DNA of 64,000 nt. Source: Lentzea aerocolonigenes. GTDB taxonomy: Bacteria > Actinomycetota > Actinomycetes > Mycobacteriales > Pseudonocardiaceae. Numbering within the stretch: position 1 is the first letter of the stretch; the number at the start of each line of letters is the position of its first letter. The stretch covers positions 186,001 through 250,000 of the forward strand of contig NZ_BBOJ01000013.1 of the NCBI RefSeq assembly GCF_000974445.1. The letters are read 5' to 3'. The notes below the pieces were generated by a model that saw nothing but the letters and a program-made list of their open reading frames with translations, did not search any database and was not told the DNA's origin. Positions 56,479 through 64,000 of this stretch are shown piece by piece. The position numbers and the translations under genes are program-made.

Positions 56479-57938
56479 CCCGACAGAAAACAGAAGGAAC
56501 GTTCTGCCTGGTCCTGCACAGCCATCTGCCCTGGCTCGCGCACCACGGCGCGTGGCCGGTCGGCGAGGAGTGGCTCTACCAGGCGTGGGCCCACTCGTAC
56601 CTGCCCGTCGTGGACATGCTGCGCCGGTTCGCCGACGAGGGCCGCTCGGACGTGCTGACGCTCGGTGTCACGCCGATCCTGGCCGCACAGCTGGATGACC
56701 CGTACTGCTTGCGCGGCATGCACGACTGGCTCGGCAACTGGCACCTGCGCTCGCACTTCGCGGGCGAACGGCTGCCGGAGCTGTCCACGTACGAGCACCG
56801 CGCGTCGTCCTGGGCGTTGGACCAGTTCGAAACCCAGTGGCGCCACGGGTTCTCACCCGTGCTGCGGTCCCTTGTGGACTCATCGACGATCGAGCTGCTC
56901 GGCGGGCCGGCGACGCACCCCTTCCAGCCGTTGCTGGACCCGAAAGTGCGGTCGTTCGCACTGCGGACCGGCCTGGACGACACGGCGTTGCGCATCGGCC
57001 GTGCGCCGGAAGGGATCTGGGCGCCGGAGTGCGGTTACTCGCCTGGCATGGAGGCGGGGTATGCGGCGGCGGGCGTGCGGCGGTTCATGGTCGACGGGCC
57101 CGCGCTGCACGGCGACACCTCGTCGGCGCATCCCGTCGGATCGTCGGACGTGCTGGCGTTCGGGCGTGATCTCGAGGTCTCGTACCGGGTCTGGTCGCCG
57201 AAGGTCGGCTATCCGGGCGATCCCGCGTACCGGGATTTTCACACCTACGACCACCCCACGGGCCTGAAGCCGTCGCGGGTGACCGGCAAGCACGTGGCGC
57301 CGGAGGACAAGCGGCCCTACGACCCGCTGCTGGCGCGCGAAGCGATCTCACGCCACGTTGACGACTTCGTCGAGACGGTGGTGCGGCGGTTGCGGGCGAT
57401 CGACGGCGGACTGGTCGTCGCGGCGTACGACACCGAGCTGTACGGGCACTGGTGGCACGAAGGTCCGTTGTGGCTGGAGGCCGTGCTGCGCGCGCTGCCG
57501 GAAGCGGGCGTGCGCGTGACGACGTTGCGGGGCGCGGTCGAGGCCGGGCACGTGGGTGCGCCGGTCGAGCTGCCGGCGTCGTCGTGGGGCAGCGGCAAGG
57601 ACTGGCGGGTGTGGGACGGCGCGCAGGTGTCGGACATCGTGTCGCTCAACGAGTCGGTGCAACGGGAACTGCTGGGCCTGGACTTCTCTTCCGAGGTGCG
57701 GGATCCGGTGCTGGACCAGGCGGTGCGCGAGGCGCTGCTGGCGTTGTCGAGCGACTGGGCCTTCATGGTCACGAAGGACTCGGCCGCCGACTACGCCCGC
57801 TACCGCGCGAAGATTCACAGCGATCGCTTCAGCGAGCTCGCGGCGTTGACGCGGAGCGGTCGTGGACGTGCGAGGGCGGCGGAACTCCGCGCGGCGGACG
57901 GCCCGTTCGGGCATCTGGACGCGCGAGGAATGAGGTAA
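56475..57938 (+). CDS. GH57 alpha-glucan branching-type enzyme (Rv3031-like)
   Basis: A 487-residue GH57 enzyme: N-terminal LVLHSHLPWLAHHGAWPVGEEWLYQAW, the nucleophile Glu in GIWAPECGYSPGMEAGY (about residue 183), the acid Asp in VVAAYDTELYGHWWHEGPLW, and a C-terminal helical domain (LSSDWAFMVTKDSAADYARYR) typical of GH57 branching enzymes. The GTG start overlaps the methyltransferase stop. It should introduce alpha-1,6 branches or trim the alpha-1,4 glucan. Confidence 0.93.
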   Translation: MTRQKTEGTFCLVLHSHLPWLAHHGAWPVGEEWLYQAWAHSYLPVVDMLRRFADEGRSDVLTLGVTPILAAQLDDPYCLRGMHDWLGNWHLRSHFAGERLPELSTYEHRASSWALDQFETQWRHGFSPVLRSLVDSSTIELLGGPATHPFQPLLDPKVRSFALRTGLDDTALRIGRAPEGIWAPECGYSPGMEAGYAAAGVRRFMVDGPALHGDTSSAHPVGSSDVLAFGRDLEVSYRVWSPKVGYPGDPAYRDFHTYDHPTGLKPSRVTGKHVAPEDKRPYDPLLAREAISRHVDDFVETVVRRLRAIDGGLVVAAYDTELYGHWWHEGPLWLEAVLRALPEAGVRVTTLRGAVEAGHVGAPVELPASSWGSGKDWRVWDGAQVSDIVSLNESVQRELLGLDFSSEVRDPVLDQAVREALLALSSDWAFMVTKDSAADYARYRAKIHSDRFSELAALTRSGRGRARAAELRAADGPFGHLDARGMR

Positions 57939-57942
57939 CGGG

Positions 57943-59190
57943 ATGCGCGTGCTGATGTTGTCGTGGGAGTACCCGCCGGTGGTCGTCGGCGGACTGGGCA
58001 GGCACGTCCACGCGCTCGCGACACAGCTGGCCGCGCAGGGGCACGAGGTCGTCGTGCTGTGCCGTCAGGAGGCCGGTACCGACGCGGTCACGCACCCGAC
58101 CACCGACCTGGTGAGCGAGGGCGTGCGGCTGATCCGCGTCGCCGAGGATCCCGCGCACCTCGTGTTCGAGAAGGACCTCGTGGCGTGGACGCTCGCCATG
58201 GGACACGCGATGACCCGCGCGGGGCTCTCGCTGGGCTCGTGGCGGCCGGACGTCGTGCACGCGCACGACTGGCTGGTCACGCACCCGGCGGTCGCGCTGG
58301 CGGAGGCGTTCGGCGTGCCGCTGGTGGCCACGATCCACGCGACCGAGGCCGGCCGGCACTCGGGCTGGCTGTCCCACCCGCTGAACCAGCAGGTCCACTC
58401 GGTGGAGTGGTGGCTCGCGAACCGCGCGGACTCGCTGATCACGTGCTCGTCGGCCATGCGACGCGAGGTGGCGCATCTGTTCGATGTGGACACCGCCGAC
58501 GTTTCCGTGCTGCACAACGGCATCGAGCCGGGCGGCTGGAAGGTGCGGGCGAAGGACGTCGGTGCGGCACGGCGCACGTACTCGCCGCACGGCGATCCTT
58601 TGCTGCTCTTCTTCGGCAGGATCGAGTGGGAGAAGGGCATCCAGGACCTGATCGCCGCGCTCCCCCGGATCCGCCGCACCTTCCGCGGCACGCGCGTTGT
58701 CGTGGCCGGCGGCGGTTCGCAGACCGAGTGGCTCAAGGAGCAGGCGCGCAAGCACCGCGTGCTGCGGGCCGTCGAGTTCGTCGGGCACCTCTCCGACAGG
58801 TCACTGGCGGCGTTGCTCACGGCCGCCAACGCCGTCGTGCTGCCGTCCCGCTACGAGCCGTTCGGGATCGTGGCCCTGGAGGCGGCGGCGGCGGGAACGC
58901 CACTGGTCGCGTCGACCGCCGGCGGTCTCGGCGAGGTGGTCCTGGACGGCGTGACGGGTCTGTCGTTCGCTCCCGGTGACGTGGACGGTCTCGCCCGCGC
59001 CGTGCGTGACGTGCTGTCCGACCCGGCGGCGGCCGCTGGACGTGCCCGTGCCGCGAAAGCCCGGCTGGCCACGGACTTCAACTGGGCGAGCATCGCGTCC
59101 GACACGGCGGAGGTCTACGCGGCCGCCGTCGTGCGCGAGCCACGCGTCCTCGGCCGGCCCAAGATCGCGACCGGAAATCTGTTCACCTAG
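57943..59190 (+). CDS. GT4 alpha-glucosyltransferase (Rv3032-like)
   Basis: A 415-residue GT-B glycosyltransferase: MRVLMLSWEYPPVVVGGLGRHVHALATQLAAQGHEVVVL, HAHDWLVTHPAVALA, LLLFFGRIEWEKGIQDLI, and the EX7E-type block RYEPFGIVALEAAAAGTPLVAS. Its M. tuberculosis counterpart elongates alpha-1,4-glucan for MGLP. It follows GH57 by 4 bases. Confidence 0.94.
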   Translation: MRVLMLSWEYPPVVVGGLGRHVHALATQLAAQGHEVVVLCRQEAGTDAVTHPTTDLVSEGVRLIRVAEDPAHLVFEKDLVAWTLAMGHAMTRAGLSLGSWRPDVVHAHDWLVTHPAVALAEAFGVPLVATIHATEAGRHSGWLSHPLNQQVHSVEWWLANRADSLITCSSAMRREVAHLFDVDTADVSVLHNGIEPGGWKVRAKDVGAARRTYSPHGDPLLLFFGRIEWEKGIQDLIAALPRIRRTFRGTRVVVAGGGSQTEWLKEQARKHRVLRAVEFVGHLSDRSLAALLTAANAVVLPSRYEPFGIVALEAAAAGTPLVASTAGGLGEVVLDGVTGLSFAPGDVDGLARAVRDVLSDPAAAAGRARAAKARLATDFNWASIASDTAEVYAAAVVREPRVLGRPKIATGNLFT

Positions 59191-59238
59191 ATCCGCTACA
59201 GTCGCCGGTCCCGTGAACAACAGGTGACCGAGGACTGA

Positions 59239-59994
59239 ATGAAATACCAACGCTTCGTGGCCATCGGAGACAGCTGCGCCGAGGGCCTGGACGACCTGCT
59301 TCCCGACGGCCGGTACCGCGGCTGGGCGGACCGCGTCGCTTCGGTGCTGGACGCGCCGGGCTTCCGCTACGCCAACCTGGCCGTGCGCGGCCGTCGCCTC
59401 GACCAGATGCTGGTGGAGCAGGTCCCGTCCGCCGCGACGTTGAAGCCGGACCTGGTGGCGGTGTTCGGCGGCGGCAACGACGTGATGTCGGGCGCGTCCG
59501 CTGCTCAGATCGAGCAACGGGTCGATGCGCTCGTTCGTGCCGTGACGTCGTTCGCGCCGACCGTCGCCGTGTTCACGTTGAGCGACGTCTCGCACCGCAT
59601 GCCGTTCGGCTGGCGCGTGAGGCCGCGGATCGAGGCGTTGAACGCGGCCGTTCGTGCTGCTGCTGTGCGGTACAGCGCTCTGCTGGTCGACGTCGAGGCC
59701 GACGAGTGCGTGCACGACTCCCGCTACTTCGGCCCGGACCGCCTGCACCTGTCGTCGTTGGGGCACCGGCGGTTGGCGGGGCACCTGTTGTCGGCGCTGG
59801 AGATCCCGTTCGACTCCTCGTGGCTCGCGCCGCTGGACGGTGCCGCGGCGCCGGCGTCGTTGCTGGACCACTGGCGGTGGCTGCGCGACCAGGTGCTGCC
59901 GGTGGCGTACACGCGGACGCGGAACAAGCTGATCGGACGGCAGCCGGGCGACGGTTTCAGGCCGAAGCGTCCGACGCTTCTTCCGCTCGCTTAG
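59239..59994 (+). CDS. SGNH/GDSL hydrolase or acyltransferase
   Basis: A 251-residue SGNH protein: block I FVAIGDSCAEGLDD (Ser), block II NLAVRGRR, block III FGGGNDV, block V DRLHLSSLGHRRLAGHLL (Asp-His). No signal peptide, so it is cytoplasmic. Placed between the glucan GT4 and a hexapeptide acyltransferase, it could transfer or remove an acyl group on the methylated glucan; a mycobacterial MGLP octanoyltransferase is also SGNH-like. The 3' end overlaps the convergent gene by 38 bp. Confidence 0.88.
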   Translation: MKYQRFVAIGDSCAEGLDDLLPDGRYRGWADRVASVLDAPGFRYANLAVRGRRLDQMLVEQVPSAATLKPDLVAVFGGGNDVMSGASAAQIEQRVDALVRAVTSFAPTVAVFTLSDVSHRMPFGWRVRPRIEALNAAVRAAAVRYSALLVDVEADECVHDSRYFGPDRLHLSSLGHRRLAGHLLSALEIPFDSSWLAPLDGAAAPASLLDHWRWLRDQVLPVAYTRTRNKLIGRQPGDGFRPKRPTLLPLA

Positions 59995-60718
59995 CCAGCG
60001 CCTCCTTGGCCTTGCGCGCCATGTCCGCGATGTCCGCCCGCCGCTGGGCATCGGCCTCGTAGTCGGCACGCCGGTCCCGCACGACCCGGGCCGGCATGCC
60101 CACCGCGATCTTGAAGTCCGGCACGTCCCCGCGCACCACCGCATGCGCCCCGAGTACGCACCCGCGCCCGACCCGCGTGCCGCGCAGCACGGTCACCTTG
60201 GCCCCGAGCCAGCAGTCGGGCCCGATGCGGACCGGCGACTTCACGATGCCCTGATCCTTGATCGGCAGGGTGATGTCCTCGGTCTTGTGGTCGAAGTCGC
60301 AGATGTAGACCCAGTCCGCGACGAGGCTGGAGGCGCCGATCTCGATGTCGAGGTAGCAGTTGACCGCGTTGTCCTTGCCGAACACGACCTTGTCGCCGAT
60401 GCGCAACGACCCCTCGTGGCACCGGATGGCGTTGCCGTCCCCGATGTGCACCCAGCGCCCGATCTCCAGCCGGCCGTAGCCGGGGCGGGCCATGACGTCG
60501 ACGCGCTTGCCGAAGAACACCATGCCGCGCAGCACCACGTGGGGGTTGAGCAGGCGGAACTTCAGCAGGCGGTAGTACCGGACGAGGTACCACGGGGTGT
60601 AAGCGCGGTGGCGCAGGACCCAGCGCAGGGAGGCCATCGTGAGGAAGCGGGCCTGCTGGGGGTCGCGGCGCGACCTGGCCCACCGAGTCCACACCGGAGC
60701 GCCCCACATGGAAGTCAT
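59957..60718 (-). CDS. Hexapeptide-repeat acyltransferase (Rv3034c-like)
   Basis: A 253-residue left-handed beta-helix transferase. Hexapeptide turns run from residue about 75 (GRLEIGRWVHIGDGNAIRCHEGSLRIGDKVVFGKDNAVNC) to WLGAKVTVLRGTRVGRGCVLGAHAVVRGDVPDFKIAVGMPARVV, with active His candidates in DFDHKTED. It ends in a charged helix (RRADIADMARKAKEAL). It is the expected acetyltransferase of the MGLP-type cluster and faces the other cluster genes. Confidence 0.88.
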   Translation of the reverse strand: MTSMWGAPVWTRWARSRRDPQQARFLTMASLRWVLRHRAYTPWYLVRYYRLLKFRLLNPHVVLRGMVFFGKRVDVMARPGYGRLEIGRWVHIGDGNAIRCHEGSLRIGDKVVFGKDNAVNCYLDIEIGASSLVADWVYICDFDHKTEDITLPIKDQGIVKSPVRIGPDCWLGAKVTVLRGTRVGRGCVLGAHAVVRGDVPDFKIAVGMPARVVRDRRADYEADAQRRADIADMARKAKEALAKRAEEASDASA

Positions 60719-60727
60719 GCGGGGACT

Positions 60728-61121
60728 CTAGCTTTTGACCTCTGCTGCTCTCGACGCGCCCTTGGCCTGACCTGCTGGTTTCTTCCTCGTTGTATCCGGT
60801 CAGATCCGGTCGGTTCTGGACCTCTGACGGCCTGGAGACGGCCTGGAACTCGACCTTCACGGCCCCTCGTGCCCGCTCCTTGGTACGGACCGATGAGCCG
60901 TTCTGGCATGGGCTGAGGGGCTCGACGAACGTCGGGATGAGGCTGACGGCAGAGCGGAACGAGGGCATCAAGCGCACAGGCTCCGTCTGCTTAGCGGCTG
61001 GCAGCGTTGCCAAGGCCTGAGGGGCCTGGCGGCTCGTCCATCTCACGGCCTGCGCCTCGAGCTCGTAGGTGCCCCAGAGGGAGAGCTGTCCGGCGGGGGC
61101 GTGGTGGCGGCGAGTCCTCAT
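60728..61121 (-). pseudogene. Probable frameshifted gene of unknown family
   Basis: ATG 61121 has AGGAG 9 bases upstream and opens MRTRRHHAPAGQLSLWGTYE, followed by convincing coding sequence (ALATLPAAKQTEPVRLMPSF, AVSLIPTFVEPLSP). The frame then continues without a natural stop into the acyltransferase gene. One base out of frame near 60793, a basic tail (KKPAGQAKGASRAAEVKS) leads to a TAG at 60728-60730, as if a single-base shift had broken the gene. The name of the family is unknown to me. Confidence 0.4.
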
Positions 61122-61197
61122 GATCGGCGCTCCTGCGGTCGAAGGGTTTGAGTGGGGCGGTGGCTGTTCGCCCCCGCTCCCTCGGCCCTGGCCGCAG

Positions 61198-61290
61198 TTA
61201 GCACCGTGTCGTTGGTGTCAAGGGTGGGCCTTGGCCCATCGCGCAGCGACGCCGTAGGCGCCCTTGATACCGGCGGCACGGTGCTAAACG
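61198..61290. promoter_or_regulatory. Mirror-image divergent promoter/operator
   Basis: TTAGCACCGTG-N5-GGTGTCAAGGG (61198-61224) is mirrored by CCCTTGATACC-N5-CACGGTGCTAA (61261-61287), with one mismatch in the paired arms. The 36 bases between contain TGGGCC-TT-GGCCCA (61225-61238). Each arm read outward gives a -35-like TTGATA or TTGACA, then 15 bases, then TAA(A/C)(C/T)G. This should drive the gene at 61121 leftward and one near 61321 rightward. The symmetry is typical of regulatory regions of integrative elements. Confidence 0.6.
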
Positions 61291-61320
61291 ATCTGGCCTC
61301 CGTGGGAGGAGCCAGCGCCT

Positions 61321-61572
61321 GTGAGCTGCGCGTTTGCGGGCAATTCCGCGGTGAGATCAATCGGCTTTCATGGAGCTCGCGGCCGGCCTGTGTGGCCGCT
61401 GCTGGTGGCGCGCGGGCTCGGCCACCTGCGCGCGCTCCCGCGCGGGGCCGACGGGCGGAGCGAAGCGGGAGCCCGGCGTGTCCCGATGCGGGGAGCGGGC
61501 GCAACGGTGGGCGGTGTCAGCGCGAGACGCCCGCCCGCGCGCCGCCAGCGGCGGCGCGCCTTGATCCCATAA
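61321..61572 (+). CDS. Possible small protein downstream of the divergent promoter
   Basis: GTG 61321, 10 bases after GGGAGGA, opens an 83-codon frame starting MSCAFAGNSAVRSIGFHGAR, then very Arg/Ala/Gly-rich. A second frame in the same DNA (ATG 61370) encodes LCGRCWWRAGSATC and a further Cys, a zinc-ribbon-like pattern, but has no ribosome site. I cannot tell which, if either, is real. DNA from 61573 to 61779 contains no recognisable gene. Confidence 0.25.
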   Translation: MSCAFAGNSAVRSIGFHGARGRPVWPLLVARGLGHLRALPRGADGRSEAGARRVPMRGAGATVGGVSARRPPARRQRRRALIP

Positions 61573-61779
61573 AGCCGAATTCAGCAACAAGGAGTACAGC
61601 TGGTCATCAGTTCGCCGTTGATATCCGCACACTACGATCGTAAGTGCCCTCGGAAGGCGGCATCCGAGAGCCGACCCAGATGGCACGAGATTGACCGACA
61701 GCAGAAATATCCATTTTGATCACGTCGCAGAAGCGGCTAGCATGGTTGCCCACATCGCCATCGAGGCCTAGGGGTAGAG

Positions 61780-63138
61780 TTGGACAGGAATGCGTTCCAG
61801 GTCGGAGCAGAAGACGCTTTTCGCCGACTAGTCGCCACACTGCGAATGGCAATGACATCCACTGCGGAGATCAGGGGCGAATACCGCCTGAACAAGAAGA
61901 TTATCAAAGATGTCGAATCGCTCCTAAATCCCGAACAAAGCGCGAAGTTTAGGTCCCACCTCACCGAACTCCGAGACTCCATTCATACCGCTCTCAATGC
62001 TGCAGAAAATGGCAGTACCGGCGCCAATATACAGGTTTTGCCTGACAGAATCGCAGATCCGGAAGTGCGCGCCGCCTTTGATATTGTCACGACCGATATG
62101 TTCAGATCTGTTAGGCAAATATCGGACAAGGAGTACGCCCTACAGGCGGCTATCGTCTCAATCGTGTCGGCCTTCGAGGTATTCTCCGTACAGGTATTGT
62201 CATACTTCTACGGACTCCATCCTTCGGCAATTTCAGAAGATCCCCAGTTCTCCCTGAAGGATGCGGTATCCCTGGGATCGATCGAGAAAGTGATTGAGCA
62301 AGCCGCAAATAAGGCTGCAAATTCGCAGATGGAGAAGCCGTTCGAGGACTGGATTTCCCTGCTGATGCAGCATACTGGGATGCGCATTGCAAAGAGGCCG
62401 GCAGAGTGGCCAGTTCAATGGCGACTCCTCGGGCAGATATTTGTGGTTCGCAACTGCTTGATCCATGCTGGAGGAAATACGGACGAACGCTACGCCGCAA
62501 GAATGAAGAAATATGGAATCGATGCACCAGGCAGCGGTCATGCGATCGAGCTCGAGCAAGACAACGTTGTAATTGCCGCAGGCGCAGCGCTAGCTGTCGC
62601 TGCTCATATCTACTTTGGAATGGGAAAGAAGCAGATTGGTTCAGACGACGACGGACAGCACCACCGTCGACTAAGGGAAGTTTTGTCGGACTCCATATCC
62701 GATATAATCCGCAGCGGCAATGCGGAATCCATCAGACCTCTTGCGGCGAGCTTCGATTTCCTTGCAAGTGATGTCGAACCGGTCGATAGACTCCAAGTTC
62801 TACTGCTAACGGCGGTATACCTCAACGGCGGCCCGGAGCAGGCACGAACCATATCGTCATCACTAGACTGGCCAAACAATGATGCACGCCTTAGGATTAT
62901 CGAGGCCGCTTTCAAAGGCGCGCAAGATAACTTGCTCGACATAATCAAGGACGCCGTCCGTTCACGCGAAATTGGAATGGTCGAAATCCTAAGTCGAGCG
63001 GAGTTCCATGTTGTTCGCGACGTAGCAGGAGATAGTCAACTGCGAGAGATTACCTCCACTATTATTCCTAATGAGAGCCAGAAAGGCGAGGCCATTCCCG
63101 AGACTGTCCCAGCGGTGATTGTAGAATTCTCCGACTAA
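61780..63138 (+). CDS. HEPN-domain protein (RiboL-PSP-like), low-GC island gene
   Basis: A 452-residue protein. Residues about 110-260 resemble the RiboL-PSP/MAE-type HEPN domain: ALQAAIVSIVSAFEVFSVQVLSYFY and, later, the Rx4H motif in FVVRNCLIHAGGNTDERYA (R..H), the usual RNase catalytic pair. The C-terminal 160 residues are helical and unassigned. TTG 61780 follows AGGGG by 5 bases; later in-frame ATGs (about 61846) are possible. Base composition is clearly more AT-rich than the rest of the window, suggesting acquisition. A defence or toxin role is likely, but no antitoxin is identified. Confidence 0.72.
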   Translation: MDRNAFQVGAEDAFRRLVATLRMAMTSTAEIRGEYRLNKKIIKDVESLLNPEQSAKFRSHLTELRDSIHTALNAAENGSTGANIQVLPDRIADPEVRAAFDIVTTDMFRSVRQISDKEYALQAAIVSIVSAFEVFSVQVLSYFYGLHPSAISEDPQFSLKDAVSLGSIEKVIEQAANKAANSQMEKPFEDWISLLMQHTGMRIAKRPAEWPVQWRLLGQIFVVRNCLIHAGGNTDERYAARMKKYGIDAPGSGHAIELEQDNVVIAAGAALAVAAHIYFGMGKKQIGSDDDGQHHRRLREVLSDSISDIIRSGNAESIRPLAASFDFLASDVEPVDRLQVLLLTAVYLNGGPEQARTISSSLDWPNNDARLRIIEAAFKGAQDNLLDIIKDAVRSREIGMVEILSRAEFHVVRDVAGDSQLREITSTIIPNESQKGEAIPETVPAVIVEFSD

Positions 63139-63144
63139 CCTATC

Positions 63145-63942
63145 TCAAGAGATCGCGGATTGGACGAGCGACTGCAGGCTGTCGGCAACACCGGGCGCAG
63201 CAACGATAGTGTGTGCCGACGTTGGCACATGAGGTCTCCCTGCGCTATCGACTACGATGGCCCCCGACTCTCGGGCAATGAGTAGACCGACCGCTAGATC
63301 GAGCGCCCTGTTTGAAAGAATTACCGCACCATCGATTCGCCCTTCGGCCAGCCAGACAAGGTCATGTGCCGCTGACCCGAACATCCGCACGCGCTCTACG
63401 CGCGCCGCGAGCGCGGCAGTAACGGCAATCCGTTGCCTATTCTTTTCGGTCGCATTTTCTCCAACTGCGTAGTCACCGATCGCCACGATCGACTTCGCTA
63501 GATCAGTAGCAGCACTTACTGCCATCGTCCTCCCATTTACGATGGCCCCCGCGCCCTCGACTGCAGAGTAGTGAAGATCCATATAGGGCAAAGAAACTGC
63601 GGAAACGAGTGTGTGATCGCCTTGCGCAAGAGCAAGAGATACTCCACATAGCGGCACGCCGTGAACGAAATTGGCTGTTCCGTCGATCGGATCCAGCCAC
63701 CAGACGAATTCGCTATCTGCGGCCCCATTGCTGCGACCTTCTTCCTCGCCGATAAACCCAATCTCGGGCGTTGTCTTGGCAAGATAGGCGCGGATCTCGT
63801 GCTCAATCCTCACGTCCACGTCAGTGAACGTGTCGCGGTCGGTCTTCTCCGTGACGGTCTCCGGGCGGGCGGTCTTGATCAGCTCACGACCGATGCGGAC
63901 GGCCTTCCGGGCGACGTCCGCCAGGTGGTCGAGCTGGTACAT
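63145..63942 (-). CDS. Inositol-monophosphatase-family protein
   Basis: A 265-residue protein: metal motif 1 IGEEEG, motif 2 WLDPIDGTANFVHG, and GSAAHDLVWLAEGRIDGAVILSN in place of the usual WDxAAG block (the WD is altered). ATG 63942 has GGGAGG 7 bases upstream. Its TGA neighbour means coupling with the preceding gene, which ends at the same base. Probably dephosphorylates a sugar or inositol phosphate; SuhB-like. Codon use is less GC-biased than the core genes. Confidence 0.88.
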   Translation of the reverse strand: MYQLDHLADVARKAVRIGRELIKTARPETVTEKTDRDTFTDVDVRIEHEIRAYLAKTTPEIGFIGEEEGRSNGAADSEFVWWLDPIDGTANFVHGVPLCGVSLALAQGDHTLVSAVSLPYMDLHYSAVEGAGAIVNGRTMAVSAATDLAKSIVAIGDYAVGENATEKNRQRIAVTAALAARVERVRMFGSAAHDLVWLAEGRIDGAVILSNRALDLAVGLLIARESGAIVVDSAGRPHVPTSAHTIVAAPGVADSLQSLVQSAIS

Positions 63943-64000
63943 CAAGCAACCTCCCGAGCGCGGTCCCACATGGACTCGAAGACCTGAGCGAACGTCGTGT
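63942..64000 (-). CDS. 3' end of a gene entering from the right
   Basis: The minus frame reads TFAQVFESMWDRAREVA and stops (TGA at 63942-63944), overlapping the inositol-phosphatase ATG. This ending resembles the tail of XRE-type regulators with an effector domain that precede SuhB-like genes in actinomycetes, but only 19 codons are visible. Confidence 0.45.
   Translation of the reverse strand, partial: TTFAQVFESMWDRAREVA

Noticed and set aside
61370..61564. Second zinc-ribbon-like frame in the island
   Set aside because: It has CGRC and further Cys but no ribosome site or promoter at the ATG, so it is not listed separately.
60719..61780. Insertion sequence or integrase gene in the 1-kb gene-poor stretch
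   Set aside because: No DDE, HUH or tyrosine-recombinase motif and no short terminal repeats with target duplication were found, only the divergent promoter and a broken gene.
1..64000. CRISPR array, rRNA or tRNA genes anywhere in the window
   Set aside because: No regularly spaced repeats were seen in any gap, and no gap contains a cloverleaf-like or rRNA-like sequence.

Overview
The window is high-GC DNA with strong G/C third-position bias, many GTG starts, 4-bp ATGA/GTGA gene overlaps and repeated -10 boxes placed 6-8 bases before a start codon (leaderless transcripts). This fits an actinomycete. The family-level guess is Pseudonocardiaceae (Lentzea, Saccharothrix or Amycolatopsis type), inferred from gene order plus DasR-type chitinase control; no 16S gene is present to confirm it. 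From memory of M. tuberculosis H37Rv, the backbone follows Rv3003c to Rv3034c: ilvB, cfp6, a DoxX protein, lppZ, gatB/A/C, the ACT protein, ligA, a MetE-like protein, mnmA, iscS, PlsC and GNAT acyltransferases, fixB/fixA, then the methyltransferase, GH57, GT4 and hexapeptide acyltransferase genes. Actinomycete-specific blocks are inserted between these.

1-11.6 kb: branched-chain amino acid synthesis (ilvB with a leader-peptide attenuator, ilvD) around a Cfp6-like PH protein and a VKOR-type thiol oxidoreductase; an HxlR regulator diverging from an aldo/keto reductase; DoxX, a 2-hydroxyacid dehydrogenase and an alpha/beta hydrolase; an LppZ-like lipoprotein; and a LysR regulator diverging from a JAB/SnoaL/VOC operon. 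11.6-17.4 kb: a secreted M14 carboxypeptidase and a TPR-CHAT protease gene preceded by a small Pro/Cys/His-rich protein. 17.4-22.6 kb: the gatCAB operon with a tiny membrane gene inside it, an ACT protein and a BKACE enzyme. 22.6-26 kb: a GmrSD-like (DUF262/DUF1524) protein among small accessory genes. 26-35.4 kb: ligA, YdeI-like, two tandem LppU-like proteins, a secreted lysozyme-like protein, a GH9 cellulase and a MetE-like protein.

35.4-47.2 kb: a CBM2-GH18 chitinase under two DasR-type operators, a 21-residue eight-cysteine peptide gene, a PaaI thioesterase, membrane proteins, a threonine dehydratase-like enzyme, and an overlapping operon GNAT acyltransferase/PlsC/MFS/iscS/mnmA. 47.4-55.7 kb: fixA/fixB, two 280-residue DegV paralogues, a three-gene coiled-coil/membrane operon and a TetR regulator with its target. 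55.7-60.7 kb: a probable polymethylated alpha-glucan (MGLP-type) cluster with methyltransferase, GH57, GT4, SGNH and acyltransferase genes.

60.7-64 kb is different: a broken gene, a mirror-image divergent promoter, lower-GC DNA with a HEPN-domain gene, and an inositol-monophosphatase-like gene. It looks like an acquired island or the edge of a mobile element. No rRNA, tRNA, CRISPR array, intact transposase or integrase was seen.
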